The position numbers were made by a program, and so were the translations under genes. Under the pieces are notes generated by a model. The model made no database searches, was not told the DNA's origin, and saw nothing but the letters and a program-made list of their open reading frames with translations. Of a stretch of 35,708 nt of DNA, positions 1 to 10,076 are shown piece after piece. The stretch is from Echinococcus granulosus (taxonomy: Eukaryota; Platyhelminthes; Cestoda; Cyclophyllidea; Taeniidae): positions 253,378 through 289,085 of the forward strand of contig NW_020170445.1 in NCBI RefSeq assembly GCF_000524195.1, read 5' to 3'. The first letter of the stretch is position 1. Every line of letters starts with the position of its first letter.

Positions 1-76
1 ACAAAGGGGAGGAAGATGTGGGAAAAGAATGTGACTTATTGAGAGATGATTGCGTAACAGTTCATCGGATACTCAC

Positions 77-82
77 CCGCAG
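77..82 (-). CDS. Candidate 6-nt microexon of the BTAF1-like gene
   Basis: Six bases (CTGCGG, Leu-Arg) lie between an acceptor CTAG (86-83) and a textbook donor GTGAGT (76-71). The intron between this and the exon ending at 119 would be 36 nt, the size of other small introns here, and both junctions are phase 0. In the Mot1 family the residues after this point form a K-L-x-A-L helix, so ...FHK followed by LR is plausible. Six bases carry little information, so this is a candidate only; the acceptor lacks a strong pyrimidine tract. Confidence 0.35.
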
Positions 83-118
83 CTAGTCTCAGTGATATTT
101 TAAACAACTTGTATGAAC

Positions 119-289
119 TTTATGGAAGTCGTCCAGACCAGCACTTTTGTCAGTGCAATGCTCCAACGCCCAGTCATAGAGAGGATGCTCGAGAGGAAGC
201 GCCAGACTAGGATGGTTGCAAACCGCCAAGAGGTACTTCAGCGCTTCCTGTCCTTCGAGTGTTTTTGAAAAGGTCTCGTAGAGTTTCGC
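119..289 (-). CDS. BTAF1: Exon of a SNF2-family Mot1/BTAF1-like helicase
   Basis: A 57-codon exon, phase 0 at both ends, with acceptor TTTCAACAG (AG at 291-290) and a weak donor GTTCAT at 118-113. It starts AKLYETFSKT, has the core ALKYLLAVCNHPSLAL and continues EHPLYDWALEH...GLDDFHK. Mot1/BTAF1 ATPases have the same order: a 'LY..F' helix, then L.YLR.VCNHP.LVL, then a stretch opening with 'HPEF' and closing before the K-L-x-A-L helix leading into the second RecA lobe. The 'HP' plus acidic spacer favours Mot1/BTAF1 over other SNF2 subfamilies. The enzyme uses ATP to strip TATA-binding protein from DNA. The second RecA lobe (motifs IV-VI) would lie further along the minus strand, beyond the window's left edge. 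This exon itself looks undamaged. Confidence 0.7.
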
Positions 290-342
290 CTGTTGAAACA
301 ATAAAAAAAGAACAAATCAATTCTGCTTGTTACCAGCCTTAC

Positions 343-386
343 AGCAATGCCTGGTAGCTCTATTTGAAGCACGTCTGAAGGTCCTA
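343..386 (-). CDS. Possible upstream exon of the BTAF1-like gene
   Basis: A 44-nt stretch between acceptor GTTCCAG (AG at 388-387) and donor GTAAGG (342-337). It encodes GPSDVLQIELPGIA and ends in phase 0, matching the exon that begins at 289 across a 53-nt intron. Mot1/BTAF1 proteins carry RRxKEDVLxDLPPKI just before the 'LY..F' helix, and DVLQ..LP.I fits that. About a dozen residues normally found between the two segments are missing, and the 'RRMK' part would have to come from an exon I could not locate. This may be a diverged or decayed exon, or chance. Confidence 0.35.
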
Positions 387-2849
387 CTGGAACGGGTAGC
401 ATAGGGATCGGAGAAAGTGAAAGGATTCTGAAGCCAGTCGACACTTAAAACGAGAGATTCAGTTATGAAATCAAGATGTTTTCTTCTTTACTGAAACAGT
501 TCCTGCCTATTACACGAAAATTTGCCTCTGAAGTGAGACGAGAGAAATGACAGGAATAAAACAAAGACATTCACTAAAGAATTCGATATAACTACGATCA
601 CAAATCATGTAACATTCACTTTGAATTAAAGATACTGCCAAACTGAGCCGGCAGTGGCAGAACAATTGAGAAAACTTAAGATATGGAGTTCACAAAATGA
701 AAAAAGCTGCCTACAAAAATCTTGGGATGCAAAAATGAGCGTAAAAAGGGAAAAAGTGTTTCAGAGGTAGCCTTGATTGATGCTAGAATAATTGTTGGCT
801 CCTCACAATGCCCGATTAGAGAAAAGGCAAAAGTTTTCACCCAGGATGAGGCCTTTCTGAAGGGTACACGTCTTATGAAGGCCTTGCCGACGACAGTGCA
901 GCTCATTCATGCATGTGATGAGCAGACCCCATGTCCAGGCGGGTCACGAAGGGGTCATGCCTTAATGCCAGGATTGAGGACACTGCTAATCTACATGCGT
1001 GTACTTGTTCTCCTGTCAACATCGTCAAACCGCGTACGAGGGTCCAAACAGTAGATGTGGATGCGTGATGTGTTCTAAGGAGGGTTTACGACCCCAGAAA
1101 TGATTCTGTTTCGAGGTTTTGAATGTGGTAGTTTTAATAATCACTTTTCTTGCCAAATATCTCCCATGCTGTGAAATTACAGCTGTATGTCAGCACTTTC
1201 TTTGTGATCTACTAATATGCTGCTACACAGAGGATATAATTAAGCAGAAGTTGTTACTACTCGTTGTGCTCTGAACCAAGGATGGCGGGAGTCTTTACCA
1301 TGAGGGATTATTTTGCTTTTAATTTGCATCGTCGCCGGCCAGCGGTGAGCATTTTCCATCCTCATTTGTGCACATTGCAGCTTCACACCAGCTTCGGGGT
1401 TAACTCAGATGCAAAATTTCTGATAAATGGTTTACTCGTCTAGGTCAGGAAACTGTCGCAACTGATACGAACGAAAAGGCGACCAAATTTACTCTTCCAC
1501 ATTCATTAGGCCAGAAATGATCACCTGCTCGCTGCAGCTGCGCACTGGTCTTCGAGTCGCGTGTGGCAAGGAGAGGGCGGGCGAAGCGTGCATTGAAGGC
1601 GGCCTCCGAGGGAACAAGGAAGACGGGCATGAGGAAATAAAGGCAAGGTCAAATCTCACCCACTCGTTCTGCACCAGTGTGCCTGTCAGAATGAGGCGAT
1701 GGCGGACACGAGGCCCCTTCACCACGTATGAAATCTTTGTGCAAAGAGACCATCAACAAAAGCAATAGCGGTGATAGCTATCTGGTGATAATTCATGTCT
1801 AGCTGGTAAAACCAATCCCACAATCTGCGTGATGAATGGAAACGCTGGAACTTGGATCTAACGGATATTTCCCACTACGTGCAAATTCTACTCGAAGATA
1901 ACCCATAAGTATTAGGGCTTCTAAGGGTTGCCTAAGATTAAGCATCAGTGGGCGGCAATAAAATAATTTTTGCGTCTTTCCTTAACGGGCTTCTATGTTA
2001 TATTTAGGTGTCATGTAATTATGCTTGATTAAAGTGGTCAAAATATTTGACAAGAAGTGCCTGTTTTTTCAATACACCCTTCCTAATATGACTTCCTGAA
2101 TCCCAGTGCGATCTGCAATGCATAAGTTCAGCTTTGCGAGAGGTGGCGAATGCATTTTGCTACCATTTCTTATTTCAATTTCTTTATAAGTAGTCCAATT
2201 TCGAAACTTTGACACCAACCAAAAGGGCTTTAGGGTTCAATTATCATTCCGTAGTCAGATTTTACATCGTAAATATTCATCACTCACTGCCACCTAGGGT
2301 CGTTCAGTCCCTAGTTGTCGCTATCGAGTGGACCACGCAATCCGACTTTTAAGCTATGCTACCACGACCCATTTGAGGGCATCTCTCCTCTTGCTGAGAT
2401 TTACAATTGTTCAGTTTCTTGCCAGAAATCCGAATGACCAACTGAATTCTCTTGGCTCAGAAATAGGCACTTTTGTCCAAGGAATAATATATCTGCAACT
2501 GCTCTGTCTGTCTGTCCGTTTAGAGGTCTTCTCTTTTCCCATAACTTAGAAAAAAGTGAATTAACACGACATCCATGCTTCTTTTCAATCTAGTTATCAG
2601 GTTGGTTAAATAACTCATTTAATTCAGTCAGAAATAAAAGCTGAAAAACCAAACACCACTTCGACCACTCTCAAGTCTCATGACGCTCACGCTATAAAAA
2701 GCAAATGTTAATAGATTAGACAAGTTAATAAAGTTCATTCGATGGCGCTTGGTACACCAAAGGTCGCCAAATCCTTGATACGGCTGTAAGCGGGGAGTTA
2801 TAGAGGCTTCCAAGACTCCGAAGGCATCTCACAAGATGGTCCGCCTCAC
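387..2849. other. Non-coding or unresolved intervals around the helicase remnant
   Basis: Outside the disrupted helicase segment (1525-1734) this interval holds only short open frames. A minus-strand frame near 740-790 reads TLFPFLRS, faintly like the LPFLLRR motif expected between the two helicase segments, but it lacks compatible splice sites and phase. Frames at 722-1054 on the plus strand and around 2328-2549 have no recognisable content. Confidence 0.4.
1525..1734 (-). pseudogene. Disrupted helicase segment around SNF2 motif III, Mot1/BTAF1-like
   Basis: Two reading frames are needed. From an acceptor at 1736-1735 (CACAAAG) the first frame reads KISYVVKG..VRHRLILTGTLVQN (its K only if the exon begins upstream of 1734), matching K.S.AVK...NYRIILSGTPIQN of Mot1/BTAF1 without gaps. 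After QN (ending at 1666) the frame is lost; only 29 nt later a second frame begins FLMPVFLVPSEAAF and continues ARFARPLLATRDSKTSAQLQRA, matching FLMPGFLG...F..RYGKPILASRD. The normally invariant ELWSLFD between them is scrambled, the distance is not a multiple of three, and 29 nt is too short to be an intron. Motif III also has GTL instead of GTP. A donor GTGATC follows at 1524. The region is GC-richer than its surroundings, as expected of coding origin. Either it is decaying, it is a partial copy, or the assembly contains errors. Upstream helicase motifs I and II were looked for and not found. Confidence 0.6.
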
Positions 2850-3211
2850 CTGACTCATCTCTACTGGCATTTATGATGACTGCAATGGGTAGTATCTGAT
2901 GGGGTGCAAGAAATTCTAAGTCAGTTCTTTGATCAGCTATGAAAAATAGCAAAGAAACCACTAAAAAGATTTTGAAGTCGCAGCAGTCATGTTCATCCTG
3001 TACTCTTGAAAATGCATTCCTTCTGATGAAATAGCCAATATCCTTTTCAGTTGGATATGTAGCAATGATGCGCTTGTGCATACAGAGAAGACTCATGTGT
3101 ACTGGACATATGTTTAATGGCAATTCATGGATTAAATCCATCAGCAGTTTACTTTTCGCATGCGCATTAAGGAATTTCTGAAAGACCGGCAGGACCTGAA
3201 TGCGTACAGAT
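2850..3211 (-). CDS. Two exons of a WAPL-like (cohesin release factor) helical protein
   Basis: The 174-codon open frame spanning 2725-3249 is one of the longest in the window. Splicing out 2961-3107 (donor GTCCAG, acceptor CTTTTTAG, phase 1) joins exon 3108-3211 to exon 2850-2960. The result is FQKFLNAHAKSKLLMDLIHELPLNI then LVSLLFFIADQRTDLEFL...ILPIAVIINASRDES, ending at a strong donor CAG|GTGAGG. WAPL-domain proteins have F..HLRAHG...KIF.AL..... followed by LALCTAALMFILSRDR..MDL and a helix 'LELMINLLE'; the spliced product follows that order almost without gaps. The AHA/AHG and SLLFFIADQR/ALMFILSRDR correspondences are the main evidence. The left boundary of the first exon (acceptor at 3213-3212) is uncertain. 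No further WAPL exons were recognised nearby, so this could be part of a gene with long introns, a fragment, or another HEAT-type protein. Confidence 0.38.
2961..3107 (-). other. 147-nt in-frame, stop-free intron in the WAPL-like segment
   Basis: The interval has a GT donor at 3107-3106 and a pyrimidine-rich CTTTTTAG acceptor at 2962-2961. It is 49 codons long with no stop in frame, so unspliced RNA would remain translatable. The intron call rests on the better fit of the spliced product to the WAPL domain. Confidence 0.4.
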
Positions 3212-6200
3212 CTGTGGTCTTGGTCTTGACCAAGTGGGAACAAAAGCATTGATAATAATCACTTTCTTCCTTTTGATGACAAATGGCTTTAGAGGCATTT
3301 TGAAAAAATGTTAAAGGTTGTGAGAAGAGTAGCTAGCAGAGACGCATGGCTAACCAGGTCTAGTGATTATACACTGACATTAAATAGTAGAGAATTGGTG
3401 CATTATGTGTATCCATGCCCATGCAGTGATTTACCAAATCCGGACCATATATGGACTGAGTGACATCGATGACGAGGTGTAGATAAATCGGGCCTTGGGG
3501 GAGGGTTTAAATTAACCTCACCCTGATGGTGGCACGTTGGGTCATTCCGTATCGTCTTGTCTGATAGTCACGTAATCATCATCCTTCTGATTGTCCTTTT
3601 GTTCAAATGCATCAAATAAAATGAGGTAACAGGAGAATTTGTAATCCTCTATAGGCAGTGAACACTTGCAACAGCACTTATGTGATCTGACAGCAGGGCA
3701 TTCCTTAGGTAGTGGATGCACGACAGATCTGTCATTTTTCGATTCGAGTGACTGAAATATTACCCTGCCAAATAGCTTATTGAAGTTTATTGGCTAAAAT
3801 ACTGTTTTGAGAAGCAGACTTTTTAAGATAGTGGCTATCAATTGCAAAAATGTGAATAATTTTGGAGCTACACAAGCCAAACTGATAAAGTGGAAGAAAC
3901 AGTGGAACCTACTCAGCTGGCCTGTTTGCAAATCGCCTTGTCCAACAATACATTAGTTACAGTAAAATTTTCATGTTAGTGTTTTGAGTTGCCTCGTCAA
4001 TTTTACCGACAGACACATGATATAGGTGAGGTTATCGGCATTTTATATCACCTTATAGCTCAAAAAATTCCATTTAAAAAGTGTTTTTCGTGTTTGTGAA
4101 TAATTTTACAGTTTGGTTCATTCAGAAATCTTAGGTATTTCAGCAAGCCCCGTAATCCCTAATCACACACAAGTGACTACTCATGCGGAGAGAGTGGGTG
4201 TATTTAATGCAAGAAGAAGTAGTAATTCTGACTATCCCCAAAGAGTCAGATGTTCTTCCTAAAATCACGCTTACTAGTTGGAAGCATACCTATTTAAGTA
4301 GTATGTGAGCCGAAAAACTTGGGTGATGCACAAGCGTTGCCTCCAATGATATCTACAGCTATTTAGCACTTGGTTCTATCAAACAAGAAACATGGAACAA
4401 CTGTACCTTGTTCCGCCTTCAGCATTACCAAATTTGATCGAGAATAAAGTTTGTATTCTATTTGCTGGAAGTTTGATTTTATTTCACACAGCTTCCTCAC
4501 TTTCATATGAAAACATGATTAACGAGGCAAAGTGACTCATTTGACATTGACCGGCATGCACACGTCTCAGGCGTGATTACTCCGTCCTCCTTCCCGGGGA
4601 GGGGGGGAGGAATTTTAACCGACCTCGAGCAAACCTTCGCCATGAGGTGGTAATAATCCTTGTAGTAATGAGGCAGAGCCTCAGAGATATTCGGTTCCAA
4701 TACACCAAACAATTTTTTTCAGTCCAACGCCATGTGAATAGTAAGGCCTTTGGCTGGATAAATTATCACTTCAAAACATTAGGTAATAAGTGGCATGGTT
4801 TGGTTTTATAATCCAGCAGATTATGCATAAAATGACAGAGAAATTATGGTGTAGGGACAGCTGGTAATGTCTTCGATGCATACCAGAATGTCAGTCTTAA
4901 CAAAAGCGAATAATCTTTGGAAAACCCGAAAAAGTCACTCCACTCACAACCGTGGTAACCCTACACCCTCGTGAAACAATTATGATGATGTGATTAGGAT
5001 GTCTCATCCATGTCCTAGCTGATAAAACGCCCAGGGCCTTCGTGACGGAGACTAGATAATGTCAATCTAAGCTGATTTTCAGCCTGCCATGGTACTCTAG
5101 TGTCCCAAATGGAATGATCAAGTTAGCTGCATTAACTTATGTTTTAATTCATCGCTCCCAGAGGACTTCAGTAATTTCCTCTTCCTTAGACTAGATTTAG
5201 ATAAAGACCATTTTAAACTGCACGCTTATTCTAAAAAGCTCAAAGAAAAGTAAAATCGTTGATTCAGAACTGGCCTTAGGTATACGACTTAATCCAGATG
5301 TTCTTAATTTGTAGATCGCTTGTGTAACCACTTTCCCCGTAGCAGGTATTATCACATCACCCTCTTCAGACTCTCAACACATCCCCCAAAACTACCTAAA
5401 TTAATTCTCCGAAACTCATTTTACAATCTCAGAAATGCAATAACTCAATTTGACGGAGTCCTAGACACTGGTTGGTTATGTAATTTCCCATAGGTAACGG
5501 ACATTTTTGTGTTGTGGACGGAAAATTAACCACAACACTCCCACGATCCTAGATATGCACTTACATGCATTGCAATGCCAAAGGTTTGATGGACAATATG
5601 TTTGACAGAATATTCTGGTGTTCTTCAATCAGCTTCCGTAGTTGGTATGATACTTCGGCTACTTACTTACGCTTATTGTTGAGAAAATCATTGGATGTTG
5701 ATATTAACGGATTGGGTTGACAAAGGCGTTGAGGCATCAGATATCACAGTGTCAGGATGCAAAATTATTGGAAAATTTGTCAGTGTACTTGTCATCTGCA
5801 GTGTTTACTAGCAAAAGTAATCAACACGGTGGTTTTAGCTTAAGCTATTTCATTCAAAATCACCAAGTTGCTCCCCATCATGCGGGAATTTCTTCACCAG
5901 AAATGGAAATCAAGGTTTCAATACACCCTTTGTTTTTGGCAAGATGAATATATTACTTAATTCCTATAAATTGTAGGAGCAACTTATTTATGCTTTCATT
6001 TATTTTCGTTGATCGCCTCGAACTTATTTTATACCTACCGATGTAAGGGGGGTTACGGTTGAATGGACTCGTCTAGATTGCGGATGCCATTTTTCTTTGC
6101 TGGAACATTTCAGAAGTGCTGGTGGACACTGAAAGTAACAATACTAATAAAAGCGATTATGTAGAGAAATTACTCGGCAATTTTAATGATTTAATGGCAT

Positions 6201-6726
6201 TGCCACTAGTAAATTTGGTCAAGAACTAAAGTTTTTTGCTTCATGAATAATCAATGAGAGGATTATAAACTTGAGGAGACCATAATGATGGTTCCTAGGT
6301 GACAAAATTTTTGGAAAAAACGGTCCTTTTGGGCTTTGAGAATAATGTGGAGCATAAGATGGGTTATTTGGTAAGTTCTGGTCTCCTCATGATTTGATTA
6401 ATGTGAGTTGATCTAGTGGCGCCAAGTCCAGTTGGAAAGCTGGTAGCGACAACAGGCGAACTACGGCGGTAGCTACCGGAAGTTATTAAACGCCATAATG
6501 CCCTGCGCCCAAACCAGGTCGGCCAGGTGCAGTATTTCCTACACAGGGCTACCTGTGCTTGATCACACCGTCTCTAACACACTTAACCCACAACCTACAA
6601 TGTCATACTGTCGAGGAGCTGTCAAATAAAACAAACCGCTTTCAGCAAAAGACCATAGCTATTTACACCGACAGAGGCGAGGATTGGGAAAGGGATCAAA
6701 GACAGAGAAGAGAGGTGAAGGCAATG
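3212..6726. other. Mostly non-coding interval between the WAPL-like segment and bystin
   Basis: AT-rich sequence with scattered short open frames on both strands that show no family signature. A GC-richer patch around 6410-6480 resembles nothing I can name. Apart from the weak exon candidate at 4615-4712 I see no gene. Confidence 0.5.
4615..4712 (-). CDS. Weak orphan exon candidate
   Basis: The minus strand reads LEPNISEALPHYYKDYYHLMAK up to a possible donor (GTTTGC) near 4640. The residue composition looks protein-like, but the open frame is short, a clear acceptor is lacking, and I recognise no family. It lies between the WAPL-like and bystin segments and could belong to neither. Confidence 0.15.
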
Positions 6727-8965
6727 TCACGTCGATGGCTGTGTAGTAGTAGGGATTAGTCCAATGAGCGCTCGTATTTCGGGAGTGATGGAGGGGTGCT
6801 CGTGTCGGCGACAGAGGCGTACCAGTTGCTCCCGCTCCTCTGGACGGACACCCTCACGGTAGAACTCCAAGAAGGACAGGAGGCTCTTGAACCACGTCAG
6901 TGGCATTCGACCCTCTGATGTGAAATACATGGAGCAGTTTGCATTGTCGAATCTATTCAAACGAAATATTTAAAAAGATAAAAGGAGCGGATGGAATCGA
7001 ACTGTGCACATGCGTGAGTGCACGACAAATTTATTCGGCGCAGATGGGCAATTCATGGATGAACAGATCAAGTGTGAGCAAGTGGGTATATACGCAATGA
7101 AAGGAAGGATCCCTAGTGGAAGGATAACTGGACGGCCCTAAGATGACTGGAAATGGATACGGAAAAGTAGGCAAATAAGAACAAAACAAACGACTGTACA
7201 AGCAAAGAGGGAGCAACTCACGAAGCAAAGTAGGCGACTAGGCGAGCGACAGCATCCTCGGGCAGGAAGTATCGTTTGTTGATGATGGCCTCAATTACCA
7301 TGGAACGTGGGATTGAGAAGTCCTCCTCGCAGGTAAGGCTCAGGGCCACTGCAGAGAAATGCGCCCGAATAGAAGCCTTCTTGATGAGGTGTGCCAGAAT
7401 CACCCCCTCTGTCTTGCTCATCTCCGACTGTAAGGGAAAAAGGAAAGGTAAAATTGGAACCGGTCTCTACCTAGTTCTCGAGAAGCCAGTGATCACTACT
7501 GTTATGACACCTTGAGTTGATCATGAAGAAGTGCAACACGAATTTAATGGTACTTGGAGTCAACATTCGTCCATAGAATTCCGGAATTACGAGACGACTT
7601 TCGAAGAAAACGACCAGAATTGTTTGGCAAACCCTATGCCGGCACATAAAAACCGTGAAACTTACCAAATGAAGGATAATTAAACTAGAGTTCATTGAGT
7701 AGAAGTGGCGTGCTACTGAAAGCGATGCTGGAGACAAATCTAGACTCAATCCTTGTGCTTTTCAGCTACACATTCATCAGCGATTTATTTCACAACCTCA
7801 ATACGGTTGCAAATAGCATGGTAAAAATATCTCTATCACAGAGACTCGATAGCCTGATCTAATTCAATGGAGAGAGTGTTTTATCTGGTTTTGAAGAGAC
7901 TACAATGCAGCGTGAATTGACATTAGATCACATTCGAGTAAAACCGCACGGAAAAAGCAAAACTGAAATACGAAATAGCTAGTAAATAGACTTTCCTTTA
8001 TCCATGGGTAGAATATGGCAGCCAAAAATTCACGAATACGAAATAAGGAGGCGATCAGAGCCTCAAACAAATGCACACATAGGCGTCCATTCTCAGCTAT
8101 GTCGTTGCGCACTTTAGGCAGGAGATAGTCCTCATAGAAGCTAAAGTCAAGCCAAACACGGCAATATAGAACCAACAAAGCATTAGTCAACCACTCCATG
8201 CTAGCATCTACATGTCTGAAAATAACGTACTGGGATGCTTGATCTCCTCCTTTTGAAGCGAAAACTTTGACAATCCGAGGATAAGCATGACTGGTCCACT
8301 CCAGTGGAGAGAGCATTTCCAGTAGACTATCATACCCGGTTAAATGCGGGAGCATTTTGATGGTTTTAGGAAGAGGGCCACTGCGATAGTGCGATAAGAC
8401 GTCTTTTAACAGGCGAATGTGATTTTTCAACTCATCTGGTAGCTCCTCGAAGTCATCAACCGCTTTAAAGTCATCGAGATCCGGCAGGCTCCCGCAATAT
8501 TCCGACATTTCTTCAGCGACCTACAAAAGTAGAAGTAGCAACTGACAAGCATAAAACCTACCACAGATTTAGCCTCATTGATGTTTTGAAGGAGTTCACT
8601 CGAGTAGGCACCATCAGAGTCTGCACTAGGTTTGAAGAACTTCTCCCACTCTTCATTATATTCGTCTTCATCGTCAACATGGAGAGGCGGATTCTTGTTA
8701 ACGGCACTAACTTCTTCGTCTGATGACTCACTACCACCGAGATTTAGCTTCTCAACCTTTTTCCTCCTAGTGAAAATACATACACCAGGGAAAAATTACT
8801 GACTTAGGGACGAGGTCATTTTCTTCATTTGACTGCTTCAGTAGCTTATGCAACCTTTTTACTGACCGCTCATCAAGAGCCTTAAAACACAAAATATCAA
8901 TAAATAAAGACTACATCTGTACTATCCAATTCTTCACGCCTCCTCTTACTTCTTCCTTTCGGCAT
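6727..8965 (-). CDS. BYSL: Bystin (BYSL/Enp1 family), complete seven-exon gene
   Basis: Bystin/Enp1 is a nucleolar and cytoplasmic assembly factor of the pre-40S ribosome, needed for late 18S rRNA maturation. The reading runs from the ATG at 8963-8965 to TGA at 6727-6729 through exons 8915-8965, 8804-8880, 8562-8766, 8231-8520, 7972-8140, 7222-7427 and 6727-6952. All junctions are GT-AG, phases agree throughout, and the product is 407 aa (human bystin is about 437). Residues 3-10 form a basic patch (KGRSKRRR), followed by an acidic linker (SSDEE, DDEDEYNEE). The bystin domain starts near residue 130 with YRSGPLPK and includes FAS..., LLPKVRNDIAENGRL, the segment SIRAHFSAVALSL, RYFLPEDAVARLVAYFA and near the C-terminus SITPEIRALI, all in family order and spacing. 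Weak point: the exon 5 donor (GT at 7971) adds about seven residues relative to other bystins; a closer GT at 7984-7983 does not keep frame with the chosen exon 6 acceptor. The N-terminal half is more diverged than the C-terminal half. No clear polyadenylation signal lies close to the stop. Family assignment is from recalled conserved motifs, not a search. Confidence 0.93.
8141..8230 (-). other. Bystin intron 4: 90 nt, in frame and stop-free
   Basis: This stretch must be removed for the protein to match bystins: the residues on either side (...GGDQAS and FYEDYLLPKVR...) align directly across it. It has a GTACGT donor and a TTTAG acceptor, is exactly 30 codons long and contains no stop in the reading frame. 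Retention would therefore give a full-length protein with a 30-residue insertion in the middle of the bystin domain. Whether it is ever retained cannot be seen from sequence. Confidence 0.8.
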
Positions 8966-9878
8966 GATGAATGTGATAGTGTGGATAGAATAGTGGTGGA
9001 GAAGTGGGCTAAAAGTGCTATTGATTATGTCTGTAAAAGGGGTGAAAGCATGGCCAAGAAATACTGAAACATATCAAACTGTTTATGCTAAGTCAACTAT
9101 TAAGCTTTAAAGTAATTTTAAACGACTTTTAGGTGCAGTTTTAAAGCGCATTAAGTGCTGTTTGCTGCACCGGATGTGTTGTCGTAAACAGAAAAATATC
9201 ATCAATCGCCTAATCACGTGTTATGCCTTTGCAAAGCAAGATTTTATTGGTTAAATTTATAATTTAACTTGATTTTATACACTTCTGTGCGATTATTGAT
9301 GATAGGCTCGCTTTGTTCAATATTTCTTATTCGGTGTAATAAGTTTTCGCCTCCTTGAAAAATTATAAAGACAGTTTGCGCCATTGCAAATACTGAAATT
9401 ATTGATGAGCACTTGTAAATTGATCACAGTACTTAGCGCTTTGGACTTATGTCTTAGTTTTATTGCCATTTTTCAAAAGACAGGGAATATATCGGTTTGA
9501 TGAACCTTTCGGCGATTACACTGCTCATTTCTAAATCCATTTTTCCTCTAACTCTAAATTTTAAATTAAAGGTTATATTTACCTAAGAAACCTGTTCATT
9601 TTACTTTGACTGGGAACAAATATCGCCGTTAGGGCGCCTACTAGTGTAGGTGTATGTTCGGTGGATTCCTTGGATGGATAGAGTAGTGAATATGGTCTCA
9701 GCAGAGCCGCTGGTTAATGAAAAAGCCAGTATTTCAAAGACAACACAAAGCGTTCGATGTAAATCCTCCCCCTTATGCCACAAGGACAAAAGTTTTGTGG
9801 CATGTTTCGTGCTAAGCATCTTGATGTCATTTCTGATATCCGGTATAATTTTCCCCGATCTAGGCTAAAGTGACCTAT
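8966..9878. other. Upstream flank of bystin
   Basis: AT-rich and free of long open frames. On the minus strand a TTTTAG lies 40-50 nt before the bystin ATG, which could be a cis- or trans-splice acceptor for the 5' end; flatworms use spliced leaders, but this gene's use of one cannot be judged here. No recognisable core promoter. Confidence 0.35.
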
Positions 9879-10076
9879 TTTGTAATACGATAGTGGTTCA
9901 TCCCTCGGTTCTGGTGAGGCGCCACTTCTGTTACTTCGAACTAGCCCCTTGTGGCTCGCTGGGTGAGGGCTTTTGGGCCATGATAATAGCCCAGACACCT
10001 TCTCTGTGCTAAATATATATATTCTGCACGAGTATTACGTCTTCTTTCGTCTTCAAGGAGTCTCGGGACACTACAA
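9879..10076 (-). repeat. Dispersed repeat family, copy A (about 198 bp, inverted)
   Basis: Read on the minus strand, this copy begins TGTAGTGTCCCGAGACTCC, contains GACGAAAGAAGAC, AATACTCGTGCAGAATATATA, GAGAAGGTGTCTGGGCTATT and CATGGCCCAAAAG, and ends with GGCGCCTCACCAGAACCGAG and ACCACTATCGTATTACA. The same ordered blocks occur at 11623-11821 and 12399-12549 on the plus strand. Identity between copies is high enough to see by eye across the whole unit. Confidence 0.88.

Noticed and set aside
740..790. TLFPFLRS reading as the missing LPFLLRR helicase segment
   Set aside because: Only a few residues agree, the spacing is off, and no donor or acceptor gives the phase needed by the next exon.
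722..1054. 110-codon plus-strand open frame
   Set aside because: No recognisable motif or splice partner; base composition like its surroundings. Open frames of about 110 codons occur several times here by chance.
6980..7010. GGAATCGAAC, resembling a tRNA T-loop on the plus strand
   Set aside because: No acceptor stem, D-arm or anticodon arm can be built around it, and it lies inside the last bystin intron.
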